Shown here piece after piece: positions 1 to 8,940 of a stretch of 64,000 nt of DNA. Source of the stretch: Acanthopleuribacter pedis (GTDB lineage: Bacteria; Acidobacteriota; Holophagae; Acanthopleuribacterales; Acanthopleuribacteraceae); the NCBI RefSeq assembly GCF_017377855.1, contig NZ_JAFREP010000005.1, forward strand, positions 1 through 64,000, read 5' to 3'. The position numbers and the translations under genes are program-made. Below the pieces are notes generated by a model that saw nothing but the letters and a program-made list of their open reading frames with translations, did not search any database and was not told the origin of the DNA. How positions within the stretch are numbered: the first letter of the stretch is position 1; the number at the start of each line of letters is the position of its first letter.

Positions 1-769
1 CGGAAAAACGCAACAGCGTTTCGTTCCCGTCGGCGACCTGTTGGATTTGGAAGGGGGCACCGTCCTCGGCTTGGTGCAGGGTGGTTTGGTTAAGGATGAC
101 GCGGTAGGCGGCGATGTGTTCGGGCTGGGCGAAGGAGACGGCGAAAGTGAAGTTGTCGCCGGCGGCAAGGTGGTCGGGGGCGGTGATCGCGGGTTGCGGC
201 GGCTGGTCGTTAAAAGAGAGGGTGATGCTTTGTTCGGCGCTGTTGCCGGCGCGGTCGGTGACCAGATAGGTAAAGCGGTTGTCACCGGGTTGAAGGGCGA
301 GGTCGGGGTCGCGGAAGGCACCGTTTTCCAGCACGACGGGGTTGCCGTCGCGGGTGAGGCTGAGCCGGTCGTCGTGGTCGTCGGCGACCCGCCCGACGAG
401 GGTGTAGGGGGTGCGGTTGACCCGCGCCCTGTCGGAAACTCCGGTGAGGGTCAAGGTGGGTGGTTGCGTGTCGCGGGTGAGGGTCAAACCGCGTTGAAAC
501 GGTGGATCATCGCCATGGGTGGCGGCTAAAAAGAAGCTGTTAAAACCGTCGTTCAGCGTGAGGGGGTGGGAAAAGGTACCGTCGGGATTGACGGTGACGG
601 CAAGCGACCCAAGCGTCACGACACTGTCGGCGGGTGTTACGGTCCCGGAAAGGGTGACACTGTCCTCGCGGGTGAATTCAGGCAAGGGATCGAGTACGAC
701 GGAGGGAGGCTCTTGGGCGAAGCAGACGGCACAAGCCAAGGCAAGCCAAACAAAGAAGGACCGAATCAT
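1..769 (-). CDS. Secreted protein with bacterial Ig-like repeats (3' end beyond window)
   Basis: An open frame runs on the minus strand from an ATG at 769 to the left edge of the window without a stop (about 256 codons). The N-terminus, MIRSFFVWLALACAVCFAQ, is a classical signal peptide with an AQ-type cleavage site. What follows is rich in Thr, Asp and Pro and reads like stacked Ig-like beta-sandwich modules of the bacterial surface kind: segments such as TLTGVSDRARVN and GNPVVLENGAF recur in style. The plus-strand ORFs opposite are shadows. The product is probably exported or surface-attached. Its C-terminal part, which would reveal enzyme or anchor domains, is not visible. Function unknown. 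Confidence 0.75.
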   Translation of the reverse strand, partial: MIRSFFVWLALACAVCFAQEPPSVVLDPLPEFTREDSVTLSGTVTPADSVVTLGSLAVTVNPDGTFSHPLTLNDGFNSFFLAATHGDDPPFQRGLTLTRDTQPPTLTLTGVSDRARVNRTPYTLVGRVADDHDDRLSLTRDGNPVVLENGAFRDPDLALQPGDNRFTYLVTDRAGNSAEQSITLSFNDQPPQPAITAPDHLAAGDNFTFAVSFAQPEHIAAYRVILNQTTLHQAEDGAPFQIQQVADGNETLLRFS

Positions 770-907
770 GACAACACACCTACAGTTTAAAAAATGAGCC
801 GTCGCCCGGTTAAAGAGAGGACGCCCCAAGCAGGTGCCGCAACAAAGTTAGTGAAGAAGTGCAAAACAGGGCGGCGCCGTTCGGTTTGGGGTGTGCGATA
901 TTCGGTT

Positions 908-1183
908 TTAACAGGGGTTTGGGTTGGTCCAGTATTTTAAAGGATAATACGTGTTTTGTGTTGTTTTCTTTTTTGGTGGAGAATATCTGTTTTGTGTTGT
1001 TTTCTTCTTGCGTGATTTAAGTTGTTTGTTGAGAAATGCTTGTGTTTTGTCCGCGACTGCTTCGCAAAAGCGTTCGATTTCCGCCTCGTTGTTGACGTCG
1101 TGAACCGCCGCGCGGGTGATGTTCGAAAATTTGGCGCGTAGGGCTCGGTTTCGCCGTTGTCTCTTTCGGATCAAGCATTTCAC
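908..1183 (-). CDS. Small hypothetical protein, possibly a gene remnant
   Basis: A 91-residue frame, strongly basic at its N-terminus (KRQRRNRALRAKF), with a plausible helical middle (AEIERFCEAVADKTQAFLNKQL) and a C-terminal tail holding two copies of a KKKTTQN.Y.P peptide produced by a 36-bp tandem repeat. No clear ribosome binding site was found. A different frame just upstream on the same strand (about 1180-1260) also looks coding, so this may be the tail of a frameshifted older gene. I do not recognise a family. It may not be expressed. Confidence 0.25.
   Translation of the reverse strand: MKCLIRKRQRRNRALRAKFSNITRAAVHDVNNEAEIERFCEAVADKTQAFLNKQLKSRKKKTTQNRYSPPKKKTTQNTYYPLKYWTNPNPC
952..1006. 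repeat. 36-bp-period direct repeat
   Basis: The 19-bp string TGTTTTGTGTTGTTTTCTT occurs at 952-970 and again at 988-1006. The repeat lies inside the small minus-strand ORF and keeps frame, giving the duplicated KKKTTQN peptide. Confidence 0.8.
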
Positions 1184-1462
1184 CTAAGAAGCGCTGAAGC
1201 AGAAAATGGACGAGGATGGAATCCGTGTTGATGTCCGCGCTTGGTCGCAGGCTGTCTAAAAACCAGCTGGTTTTTGGGGGTTAACATGTTTACCCATCTC
1301 GGAGATCCCATGGGCGGCGGAACCTGACCCTGTCCTTGGCCGAAGCATGTATGGTTGTGGCCTGACGAAGGTGTTGCCGATTTTTGCGCCCATGGCTTGT
1401 CCGCGTCCCGCCTTCAGGCTAAGCTAGCCCGAACTATCGAACAACCAAAACGAGGGTGAGGT

Positions 1463-3529
1463 ATGACTGTGATTCAAAGTGCCTGGCGCGACGAAGACGC
1501 CGAAGCGTTCCGAGGCCAATTTGCCGAACAGGGGGCCGATTTGGCCGACCGGGTTTACACCAGCCGTTTGCTGGGAAGCGATCCCGGGTTGGTGCTTCAC
1601 GGCGGCGGCAATACCTCCGTGAAAACCCAACAATGCGATGAATTGGGCCGCCCCGTTGATGTGCTCTGCGTCAAAGGCAGTGGCTGGGATTTGGGCGGCA
1701 TCGCGCCGGCCGGCCTGCCCGCGGTCGCGCTGAAACCTTTGCTCGAATTACGTGAATGTCCCAGCTTGAGTGACGAAGCGATGGTGAATGCGGTGCGCCG
1801 CTGCCTGATGGACGCCTCGGCGCCCAACCCCTCGGTGGAAACCCTGCTGCACGCCTTCCTGCCCCACAAATTTATCGACCACACCCACGCCAACTGGGTG
1901 TTGGCTCTTGCCAACCAACCCGATGCCGAGGCGGTGTGCCGCCGGGTTTACGGCGACACGATGGGCATTGTGCCCTACATCATGCCGGGTTTCGACCTCG
2001 CCCAAAAGGCGGCCGAGGTTTATGAGGCCGATCCCTCGGTTGAAGGTTTGATCCTGATCAATCACGGTATTTTCACTTTTGGTGACACGGCCCAGATCGC
2101 CTACGAGCGCATGATCGATAAGGTCGCGCTCGCCCAGCGTGAATTGCGCAAAAATCCCGCGATTCGGGTTGCGCCACCGGCCCCGTCCGTTTTGGGCGCG
2201 GTGGTCAGCGAGACGCAGCGCCGCGTGCTCAACCATTTGCGCTCAGCCCTGGTCACCGCCGCGCATTCCCGCGGCGCCCAGATTTTGGTGGTGCGCCGCA
2301 ATCAAGAGATTTTGGACTTCCTCGAACGCGATGATTTGGATGATTTGGCGCGTCGCGGGCCGATTACACCCGACCATGTGATTCGCACCAAACAGAAGCC
2401 GCTGATCCTGCGCCCGCCCGCCGCCCCCGATCAGGTACGCGGCTATCTGGAAAAAGCCGTCGCCGACTATGTCGCCGAATACGTGACCTACTTCGAGACC
2501 CAGCAGAAAAACAAGGGTACCGACAAAAAACGACTCAATCCGCTGCCGATTGTGTTCCTGATCCCCGGTTTGGGTCTGGTCACCGCCGCGCCGACCCGTT
2601 CCGCCGCGGCCGTCGCCGCCGACTTGTGGCAGCAAACGCTGGTGGTGCAACGCGCCGCCGAACCATACGGGCGCTACCAACCGCTGAACGACGCCCACAT
2701 GTTTGACATGGAATACTGGTCGCTGGAACAAGCCAAACTCGGTAAAAAGAAACCGGCGCCGATGGCGGGCCGGGTGGTGCTGGTCACCGGTGCCGCCGGC
2801 GGTATCGGCCGTGCTTGTGCCGAAATCTTTGCCGCCGAGGGTGCCAACCTGGTGTTGGCGGACGTGGACGGGGAACGTTTGAGCGAAACCCGTCGCGCCC
2901 TTGCCAAAAACCACAAGGTTGGGATGACGACCCTTGCCGGTGATATCACCGACGCGGCTTATGTTCAGCGTTTGTGTGACCACGCCGTCACCCTGTTTGG
3001 CGGGCTCGACTGCGTGATTTCCAACGCGGGGCGCGCCTTTACCGGACCGATTGCCGAAACGACCGACGCCCTTAAAGCCAGCTTGGACATCAATCTTTTG
3101 TCGCACCAGTACCTTGCCGCCGCGGCGAGCAAGGTGATGCAAGCCCAGGGGCACGGCGGTTGTATTTTGTTCAACGCATCCAAAAGCGCCTTTAATCCCG
3201 GCCCTGGGTTTGGGGCCTACAGCGTGGCGAAAGCGGCCTTAATCGCCCTCGCCAAACAGTACGCGGTGGAGTTGGCCGGCGACCAAATTCGCGTGATGGC
3301 GGTTAATGCCGACCGCATTCGCACCGGCCTGTTTGACGAGAAGTTGGTCGCGGAGCGTGCCGCCAAACGGGGTTTGGAACCGGCCGCTTACTTCCGTGCC
3401 AACATGTTGTCCGTCGAGGTGACCGCGGCGGATGTGGCCCGTGCCTTTTTGCACCTTTACCAATCCGCCAAAAGCACCGCCACCCTGTTTACCGTGGACG
3501 GCGGCAATATCGCCGCGTCACCGCGATAG
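1463..3529 (+). CDS. Bifunctional aldolase / short-chain dehydrogenase (RhaD-ADH type)
   Basis: A 688-residue two-domain protein. The N-terminal half is a class II aldolase (RhaD/FucA/AraD fold): HGGGNTSVK at about residues 46-54, HTHANWVLAL and the LINHGIFTFGD loop supply the expected phosphate-binding and metal/His positions. The C-terminal part is a short-chain dehydrogenase: TGAAGGIG cofactor loop (about residue 440), an NAG motif (SNAGRAF) and the YxxxK catalytic pair in YSVAKAAL. The fusion and length match the rhamnulose-1-phosphate aldolase/lactaldehyde dehydrogenase family, which splits a ketose phosphate and oxidises the aldehyde; the actual sugar here cannot be read from sequence. 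GAGGGTGAGGT precedes the ATG. The next gene follows 15 bp later, suggesting co-transcription with the PLP decarboxylase. Confidence 0.88.
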   Translation: MTVIQSAWRDEDAEAFRGQFAEQGADLADRVYTSRLLGSDPGLVLHGGGNTSVKTQQCDELGRPVDVLCVKGSGWDLGGIAPAGLPAVALKPLLELRECPSLSDEAMVNAVRRCLMDASAPNPSVETLLHAFLPHKFIDHTHANWVLALANQPDAEAVCRRVYGDTMGIVPYIMPGFDLAQKAAEVYEADPSVEGLILINHGIFTFGDTAQIAYERMIDKVALAQRELRKNPAIRVAPPAPSVLGAVVSETQRRVLNHLRSALVTAAHSRGAQILVVRRNQEILDFLERDDLDDLARRGPITPDHVIRTKQKPLILRPPAAPDQVRGYLEKAVADYVAEYVTYFETQQKNKGTDKKRLNPLPIVFLIPGLGLVTAAPTRSAAAVAADLWQQTLVVQRAAEPYGRYQPLNDAHMFDMEYWSLEQAKLGKKKPAPMAGRVVLVTGAAGGIGRACAEIFAAEGANLVLADVDGERLSETRRALAKNHKVGMTTLAGDITDAAYVQRLCDHAVTLFGGLDCVISNAGRAFTGPIAETTDALKASLDINLLSHQYLAAAASKVMQAQGHGGCILFNASKSAFNPGPGFGAYSVAKAALIALAKQYAVELAGDQIRVMAVNADRIRTGLFDEKLVAERAAKRGLEPAAYFRANMLSVEVTAADVARAFLHLYQSAKSTATLFTVDGGNIAASPR

Positions 3530-3544
3530 TTGAAAGGAACTCCC

Positions 3545-4918
3545 ATGCAACACGAACGTTTCCGCAAGCACGGAAAAGACGTTATTGATTGGATTGCGGA
3601 TTACATGACCAACGGTTACGACGGTCCCGTTTTTCCCAAAACACAACCCGGTGAGGTGCTGGCGCAATTGCCCATGGAACCGCCCCAAGAAGCCGAGCCG
3701 GGCGAGCAGGTGTTCGCCGATTTTGAATCGCTGATCCTGCCCCACACCACCCATTGGAACGATCCACGTTTTTACGCATACTTCCCCGCCAACCACAGTG
3801 GCCCCGGCATTTTGGGTGATCTGCTGTCGGCCGGCTTGGGTGTGAACGGCATGAGCTGGGTCACCTCACCCGCGGCAACCGAACTGGAAATGCGCATGAT
3901 CGATTGGCTGGGCCACATGCTCAAACTTCCCTGGCGTGGTTGCATTCAGGATACGGCCTCCACCGCCACCTTCTGTGCCTTGCTCGCGGCGCGGGAGCAA
4001 GTTGCCGATGTGAACCAATCCGGTTTTTACCAACAACAACCCATGACCGTGTACGCGAGCAAACACGCCCATTCCTCCATGCAAAAAGCGGTGTGGATGG
4101 CCGGTTTCGGCGAGCGTTACTTGCGGCTGGTGCCGGGGAACGACGACGATTTCGCCATGGATGCCGCCGTTTTGGCCCAAATGGTTGCCGAGGATATCGC
4201 GGCCGGCTTTCGGCCTACCTTCGTGATGTCCACGGTGGGCACCACCTCCTCCACCGCGATTGATCCCGTTCACGCGGTGGCCGATATCTGTGAAGCCAAC
4301 AACATGTGGCATCATGTGGACGCGGCCTTGGCCGGCACCGCCGCCATTTTGCCGGAGATGCGCTGGATCCTCGACGGAACCGAACGGGCCGATTCCTTCT
4401 GTTTCAACCCGCATAAATGGATGTTCACCAACTTTGACTGTTCCGTCCTTTTGGTGAAGTCGCCTGACGCACTTAAAAAAGCGATGGCCATTAATCCCGA
4501 ATACCTCAAGGCCGGCCATGACGCGGTCGTCGAGAATTTTCGCGATTGGGGTCCCCAGTTGGGGCGCCGTTTTCGGGCGCTGAAACTGTGGTACGTCATT
4601 CGCTGCTTCGGGGTGGCCGGTTTGCAGGACAAAATTCGCGCGCACCTGAACATGACCCGTTGGTTCGCCGACCAAGTTCGCGCCGAACCCCGCACGCACC
4701 TGCTCACCGAGCCCAAAATCAACACGGTATGCTTCCATTTGGACGACGACGCGGCGACCAAGGCTTTGATGAAAGCGGTCAACGACAGTGGCGAAGCCTA
4801 TCTGTCACACACCGTTTTGCGTGATCGTTATGTGATTCGCGTGTCCTTCGGGCAGATTCACCAATCCCAGCAACATGTCGCCACCTTGTGGGGGCTGATT
4901 TCCCGGCTGTTGCCCTAG
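3545..4918 (+). CDS. Group II PLP-dependent (aromatic-type) amino acid decarboxylase
   Basis: 457 residues from the ATG at 3545, which has AAAGGA six bases upstream; a TTG at 3530 is in frame but has no ribosome binding site. Family signs: the SPAATELEMRMIDWLGHML region typical of aromatic-L-amino-acid decarboxylases, HAHSSMQKA (ring-stacking His), HVDAALAG (the Asp that contacts the pyridine nitrogen) and FNPHKWMFTNFDCS, whose Lys forms the Schiff base. Length and motif order fit DOPA/tryptophan/tyrosine decarboxylases. The substrate (aromatic amino acid or glutamate-like) is not certain. It follows the aldolase/SDR gene closely, so the two may be co-expressed although no common pathway is obvious. 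Confidence 0.88.
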   Translation: MQHERFRKHGKDVIDWIADYMTNGYDGPVFPKTQPGEVLAQLPMEPPQEAEPGEQVFADFESLILPHTTHWNDPRFYAYFPANHSGPGILGDLLSAGLGVNGMSWVTSPAATELEMRMIDWLGHMLKLPWRGCIQDTASTATFCALLAAREQVADVNQSGFYQQQPMTVYASKHAHSSMQKAVWMAGFGERYLRLVPGNDDDFAMDAAVLAQMVAEDIAAGFRPTFVMSTVGTTSSTAIDPVHAVADICEANNMWHHVDAALAGTAAILPEMRWILDGTERADSFCFNPHKWMFTNFDCSVLLVKSPDALKKAMAINPEYLKAGHDAVVENFRDWGPQLGRRFRALKLWYVIRCFGVAGLQDKIRAHLNMTRWFADQVRAEPRTHLLTEPKINTVCFHLDDDAATKALMKAVNDSGEAYLSHTVLRDRYVIRVSFGQIHQSQQHVATLWGLISRLLP

Positions 4919-5102
4919 GCGGTCGGTTGTGCCCACGAATCGAACCTTGGCGCGGGCGCCCAACCACTTGTCCCATCTGTCGTCGCAACCGATAGGATGG
5001 TATTGACGGCGGGATGACCGGAAGGCGCCGGCCCGCCACCCCAAGCGAAGGCGCGCGAAATTTCGCGCTTCCTCGCAATCCTCATGCGACGAGGTTTGCT
5101 GT

Positions 5103-6524
5103 ATGAAAGGAAAGGATATGCTCCGCACTTTGGCGTATCGCCCGCCTTATGTGACGGTGTCCTTCACCCTTTTTCTTTTGATGTGTAATCTCTGGACCAT
5201 CGCCTTGGCCCGTTTTCCCGACGCTTCTTTTTTTCGGGACCGCGACGCCTTGGTCCAGCTCTACCTTCAGCACCCGGATGTGGTGCTGGAAGGGGACAAC
5301 TACTGGTACGCCAACAACCCCAGTTTTATCGCCGGCGTACATCGAGTGAATCCGCAACAGGCGGCCCGGCTGGTATCCCAGATTGAGGCGCGCTTCGCCG
5401 AGGTGCCCGCGCCCGATGCGTGGGTTCAATTGCCCCGCCGCTTTGACGCGGCGCCCGGGGCGGGTGTCAGTTCCGCGGGCGCGCGATTCAAAGCGCTGGC
5501 GCATAAGCTGATGTTGGCCAACGGCAAGTACCGGTTCGCCCTCAAAGCGCACGCCTTTGAACCCATTAACCTCATCACGTATTTGTTCTTTCACGCCAAC
5601 TGGTTTCACCTGCTCATGAACGGGTTTATGTTCGTGCTTTTTGTGGAAACCCTTGAGTATTGGGTCCGTCGTCGCTGGTTGTTCGGGGCGTTTTTTTGGG
5701 GGGGCGTGTTCGCGGGCGTCGCCTACCTGGTCGTTTTGCCCAGCGCCGCCAATCGCTTTCTGATTGGCTTCTCGGGTTCGGTTTTTGTCGTGATGGGCAT
5801 GTACTTTTTCTATTATGTAATGCCGCGGCTTCAGTCGCGAGGTCGCGATTTTCTCGTTGCCTCCGCACCGCCCGGATGGCCGATTGCCGTCGCCCTGATG
5901 CTGTACCTTCTGGAGCTGGTCGTTTTAAAGATTTGGGTTGAGCCGGCCGGCGCCGCTTCTTCCATGCCGGGCATTGCCATTGCCCATGTGGCCCACGGCG
6001 CCGGTTTTCTCTTTGGGCTGGGTGTTGCCGCGATGACCTATCGCAAGGGGTTGTACCCGCTTAACCCGCTGCTGGCCAACCCACGCTGCTTGCGGGAATC
6101 AGCTTGGCTGGAAGCGCGACCACCGGTGCCGCGCGAGGAGGCCCCGATCAAACAAAGTGCCCAAAAAGCAAGGCGGCGTCCCGACGAGGCGACGGTGCTC
6201 GCGGCCTACTGGGAACAGGCGTGCGCGGCTGATGAACCCTTTTACCTGGCCGAGTCGGGCACTTTTTTGTTTGACCACTTGATTGCGCGGCAATCATGGC
6301 GCGAGGCTCTGACTGTCTGGGAAGAACTGGACCGTCTCGTCCCCGGCTATCGTTTACCGACGCGGTCTTTGTGCGAATTGATCGAAGGGCTTGCCGGCGC
6401 GGGTTATTCAGAAAGCGCGCGGACCATCTTGGAAAAAACCCGCCCCAAGTTTTTGGACAAGGAGCGGGTCGCACGGGTTTTGTTAAACCGAACCGAACAA
6501 GCGGTTTTTGGCAATGGAAATTAG
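5103..6524 (+). CDS. Rhomboid-family intramembrane serine protease with C-terminal soluble domain
   Basis: 473 residues. A first membrane segment (about residues 18-36) is followed by an extramembrane stretch of some 110 residues and then the rhomboid core: HANWFHLLMN (His/Asn of the second core helix), the catalytic GFSGS with Ser224, and HGAGFLFGL with His298 in the last helix, so the Ser/His dyad looks intact. After the core comes a soluble tail of about 150 residues with helical, TPR-like character. The ATG at 5103 has GAGG eight bases upstream; an in-frame ATG at 5118 preceded by GAAAGG is equally good. Substrate unknown. The stop codon overlaps the 3' end of the convergent antiporter gene by four bases. 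Confidence 0.8.
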   Translation: MKGKDMLRTLAYRPPYVTVSFTLFLLMCNLWTIALARFPDASFFRDRDALVQLYLQHPDVVLEGDNYWYANNPSFIAGVHRVNPQQAARLVSQIEARFAEVPAPDAWVQLPRRFDAAPGAGVSSAGARFKALAHKLMLANGKYRFALKAHAFEPINLITYLFFHANWFHLLMNGFMFVLFVETLEYWVRRRWLFGAFFWGGVFAGVAYLVVLPSAANRFLIGFSGSVFVVMGMYFFYYVMPRLQSRGRDFLVASAPPGWPIAVALMLYLLELVVLKIWVEPAGAASSMPGIAIAHVAHGAGFLFGLGVAAMTYRKGLYPLNPLLANPRCLRESAWLEARPPVPREEAPIKQSAQKARRRPDEATVLAAYWEQACAADEPFYLAESGTFLFDHLIARQSWREALTVWEELDRLVPGYRLPTRSLCELIEGLAGAGYSESARTILEKTRPKFLDKERVARVLLNRTEQAVFGNGN

Positions 6525-7990
6525 GCGTTTTCGCCTTTTTCCAGTTTGATCATGCTGAACCCGGTGAAGCCGTAAATGGCGGAAATGATCGGGTTAAACA
6601 TGTTGAAGAAGCAGAAGTACCAGTAGGTGCCGGTGGCGACGCCGAGCGTGGTTGCCATGTAGGCGCCGCAGGTGTTCCAGGGAACCAGCACCGAGGTCAA
6701 GGTGCCCGCGTCTTCGAGGCAGCGCGACAGGTTTTGCGGGGCCAGGCCGCGGTTTTCGAATTCCGCGCGGAACATGCGGCCGGGAATCACGATGGCGATG
6801 TATTGATCGCCCGCGATGATGTTCATCCCCATGCTGGTGGATAAGGTCGCCAAAACCAGAGAACCGGTTGAGTTGGCGAGCTTAAGTACCTGGCCCGCGA
6901 TGACCTCGAGGGAGCGGGTTTTTTCCATCGAGGCCCCAAACATCATCGCCGCGATGATCAGCCAGATGGTGTTGAGCATGCTCGACATGCCGCCGCGGGA
7001 GAGGAGTTTGTCAAAGGCTTCGTTTTCCGTGCTAATCGCAAAACCGCTGTGTAGGGCCGTCCAGCAACCTTTGACCAGGGCGGGGAAGGTGCTCATGGTG
7101 TCGTCGTTGACAAAAGCCAACACGGTTTGTTGTTGGAACAGCATGGCCCAGACGGCGCCGATCAATGCGCCGATCAGGAGCGCGGGAAAGGCGGGCATTT
7201 TTTTCATGACCAAACCCAGCACGATCAGCAGTGGCACCAGCATCAGAGGTGAAATGGTGAAATGTTCGTTGAGCAGGTTGAGGTAGGTGGCCAGATCGGC
7301 TTCGCCGGTGCCGGGCTGGTAGACAAACCCGAGGATGGTAAAGAGGATGCAGGCCAGGATCATGCTGGGCACCGTGGTCCAGAGCATGTGGCCGATGTGG
7401 GTGAAGAGGTCCGTGCCCGCCATCGCCGGGGCCAGGTTGGTGGTGTCGGAAAGCGGCGAGAGTTTGTCACCGAAATAGGCGCCGGAGATGACCGCGCCGG
7501 CGGTGGCGCCGAGGTTGAGATCCAATGCCGTGGCGATGCCGACCAGCGCAAGACCGATGGTCCCTGCGGTCGTCCAAGAACTGCCGGTTCCGAGGGCAAC
7601 AAAGGCGCAGATGATGCACGAGGCCACGTAAAAGATGGTGGGGCTTAGGATCTGCATGCCGTAATAAATCATGGTGGGCACGATGCCGGCGAGAATCCAG
7701 GTGCCGATGAGGGAGCCGACGATGAGCAGAATGAACATGGCGCCCATGGAAAGTGAAATGCCGTGAACCATGCCGGCTTCCATTTGTTTCCAGGTCAGTC
7801 CGTTGCGCATGCCGACGAGGGCGGCGACGATACTGGATAACATGAGGGCGATTTGGTTGGGGCCGTAGCTTGAATCGCTGCCGTAAAACTGAACTGAGAC
7901 AAACAAAAGGAAAATGAGTAGGGCGACCGGCGCCAATGCCTGGAGCAGGGAAGGTGCGGCCGGTTGGGGGGTGGGTTCTTGCTGTTCCAT
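6521..7990 (-). CDS. nhaC: Na+/H+ antiporter, NhaC family
   Basis: 489 residues from the ATG at 7990 (GAAGGA seven bases upstream); the frame is open further upstream but that extension has no support. The protein has roughly eleven to twelve hydrophobic segments with the NhaC signatures: the GTGSSWTTAGTIGLAL region, the SGAYFGDKLSPLSDTTNLA motif carrying the conserved Asp residues, and the late DAGTLTSVLVPWNTCGA segment. The known role of the family is sodium or malate/lactate-coupled cation exchange at the inner membrane. It is transcribed toward the rhomboid gene. No neighbouring amino acid or organic acid gene fixes its substrate. Confidence 0.88.
   Translation of the reverse strand: MEQQEPTPQPAAPSLLQALAPVALLIFLLFVSVQFYGSDSSYGPNQIALMLSSIVAALVGMRNGLTWKQMEAGMVHGISLSMGAMFILLIVGSLIGTWILAGIVPTMIYYGMQILSPTIFYVASCIICAFVALGTGSSWTTAGTIGLALVGIATALDLNLGATAGAVISGAYFGDKLSPLSDTTNLAPAMAGTDLFTHIGHMLWTTVPSMILACILFTILGFVYQPGTGEADLATYLNLLNEHFTISPLMLVPLLIVLGLVMKKMPAFPALLIGALIGAVWAMLFQQQTVLAFVNDDTMSTFPALVKGCWTALHSGFAISTENEAFDKLLSRGGMSSMLNTIWLIIAAMMFGASMEKTRSLEVIAGQVLKLANSTGSLVLATLSTSMGMNIIAGDQYIAIVIPGRMFRAEFENRGLAPQNLSRCLEDAGTLTSVLVPWNTCGAYMATTLGVATGTYWYFCFFNMFNPIISAIYGFTGFSMIKLEKGENA
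6523..6540 (+). terminator. Short stem-loop with T-run after the rhomboid gene
   Basis: AGGCG, four T, CGCCT then TTTT. It is only a 5-bp stem and lies within the 3' end of the convergent gene, so termination is a guess. Confidence 0.35.
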
Positions 7991-8471
7991 AAGGGAGTCC
8001 TTCGTGCAAGCTGAGCGCATCCAAGCGCGGTGAACCGCGCGGGCGATGGAGGGCGGCGACAATAAGACCGCGAATCCAGAAAAAGGGTGGCTCAAAAAAA
8101 TAATGCGGATGGTCACGCTTGCGCCAAGGGCTTGTGGATTCGGGCCCGGAGGGGTGCCCGCCGGGGGTGATCAAAAGCCGAAAAGGGTTGGCTGGGCCGC
8201 ATACACGGCGCTTTTAGCGCAAAAAGTGGAGCATCGCATCAGAAGGTTACCATCGCGGCGAACGGCAAACCAAGCGAAATGATCGGGGGTTGGGCGGTGG
8301 CGGGGACTTTGGTGGGGGAAAATAGAAGCAGCCGGCATAAAGTGTTTACGATGGTTGTTTTCTTGGCGGCAAGTGGATTCCCTGGATGGAATGATTGTTA
8401 AATTTTTGTTAAGTGATGGAGAGCGTGATTTTTCGCATGGTGTTCGGGGTTTCGCGGGGGCTAAGTTATCC
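7991..8471. other. Intergenic stretch before the FAAL leader
   Basis: The region between the antiporter start and the promoter at 8472. Short ORFs here lack ribosome binding sites. It should hold the minus-strand promoter of the antiporter gene, but I see no clear boxes. Confidence 0.4.
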
Positions 8472-8500
8472 TTGGAAAACCCGCGAAAATTCGCTATACT
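8472..8500 (+). promoter_or_regulatory. Sigma70-like promoter of the structured leader / FAAL operon
   Basis: TTGGAA at 8472-8477, a 17-base spacer and TATACT at 8495-8500. Both boxes are close to consensus with ideal spacing. The predicted start near 8507 would give a 5' leader of about 430 nt before the FAAL gene. Confidence 0.65.
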
Positions 8501-8506
8501 TGGCCC

Positions 8507-8790
8507 TTCGTAAGCGCTTGATCGCTGATTCACCCACTTCTCGTGGGTCCGCCCACGGCTTGTGGGTTAGGCTATACAAAGGGCTTAGCATCGCATTTCG
8601 TGTGCTAAGGCGTGATTTAGGACTTGGGGTCCATGCATAAACCTGAACCCAAGTGACAAACATAGCAGCAGGATGGAGGGGGACAATCCACCTGTGACTA
8701 TGCTTTAATCTTGAGTTCTAACCTTCTCAAATCGAGTGACTTTGGCAATGTGTTGTGTTGGGAGCGATGACTCAGGCTGCTTCCCGACAT
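8507..8790 (+). ncRNA. Candidate structured RNA: long 5' leader or independent small RNA
   Basis: Downstream of a good promoter lies a series of stem-loops: ACCCAC/GTGGGT (8532-8548), CCCAC/GTGGG (8552-8566), CTTAGCA/TGCTAAG (8584-8609), ACTTGGG/CCCAAGT (8622-8654), CATAG...CAGG.TGG with CCA.CCTG...CTATG (8661-8702) and GGGAGC/GCTTCCC (8760-8785). No protein-coding frame is credible. It does not match the conserved elements I know of RNase P, tmRNA, SRP RNA or common riboswitches; 6S RNA cannot be excluded because its sequence is poorly conserved. It could be a regulatory leader of the FAAL-KS operon. Confidence 0.45.
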
Positions 8791-8940
8791 GGGGCGAATG
8801 ACACCCGGTTTTCCTCTGAGGACCGCAAGTAAAGCATGCTGATTTATGGTTTCACCTTGGGGACCGATGTTTCACCGCTCCTGTTACTCGTGCTGGGTTG
8901 AAAAATTGACGTTCAAATCCCGAAAAGAGTGAACATCCCT

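Noticed and set aside
41..529. Plus-strand Gly/Val-rich ORF at the left edge
   Set aside because: The minus strand carries a signal-peptide-bearing open frame across the whole region, which explains it better.
8507..8790. Known RNA classes (RNase P, tmRNA, SRP RNA, cobalamin or c-di-GMP riboswitch)
   Set aside because: None of their conserved core strings could be found by eye.
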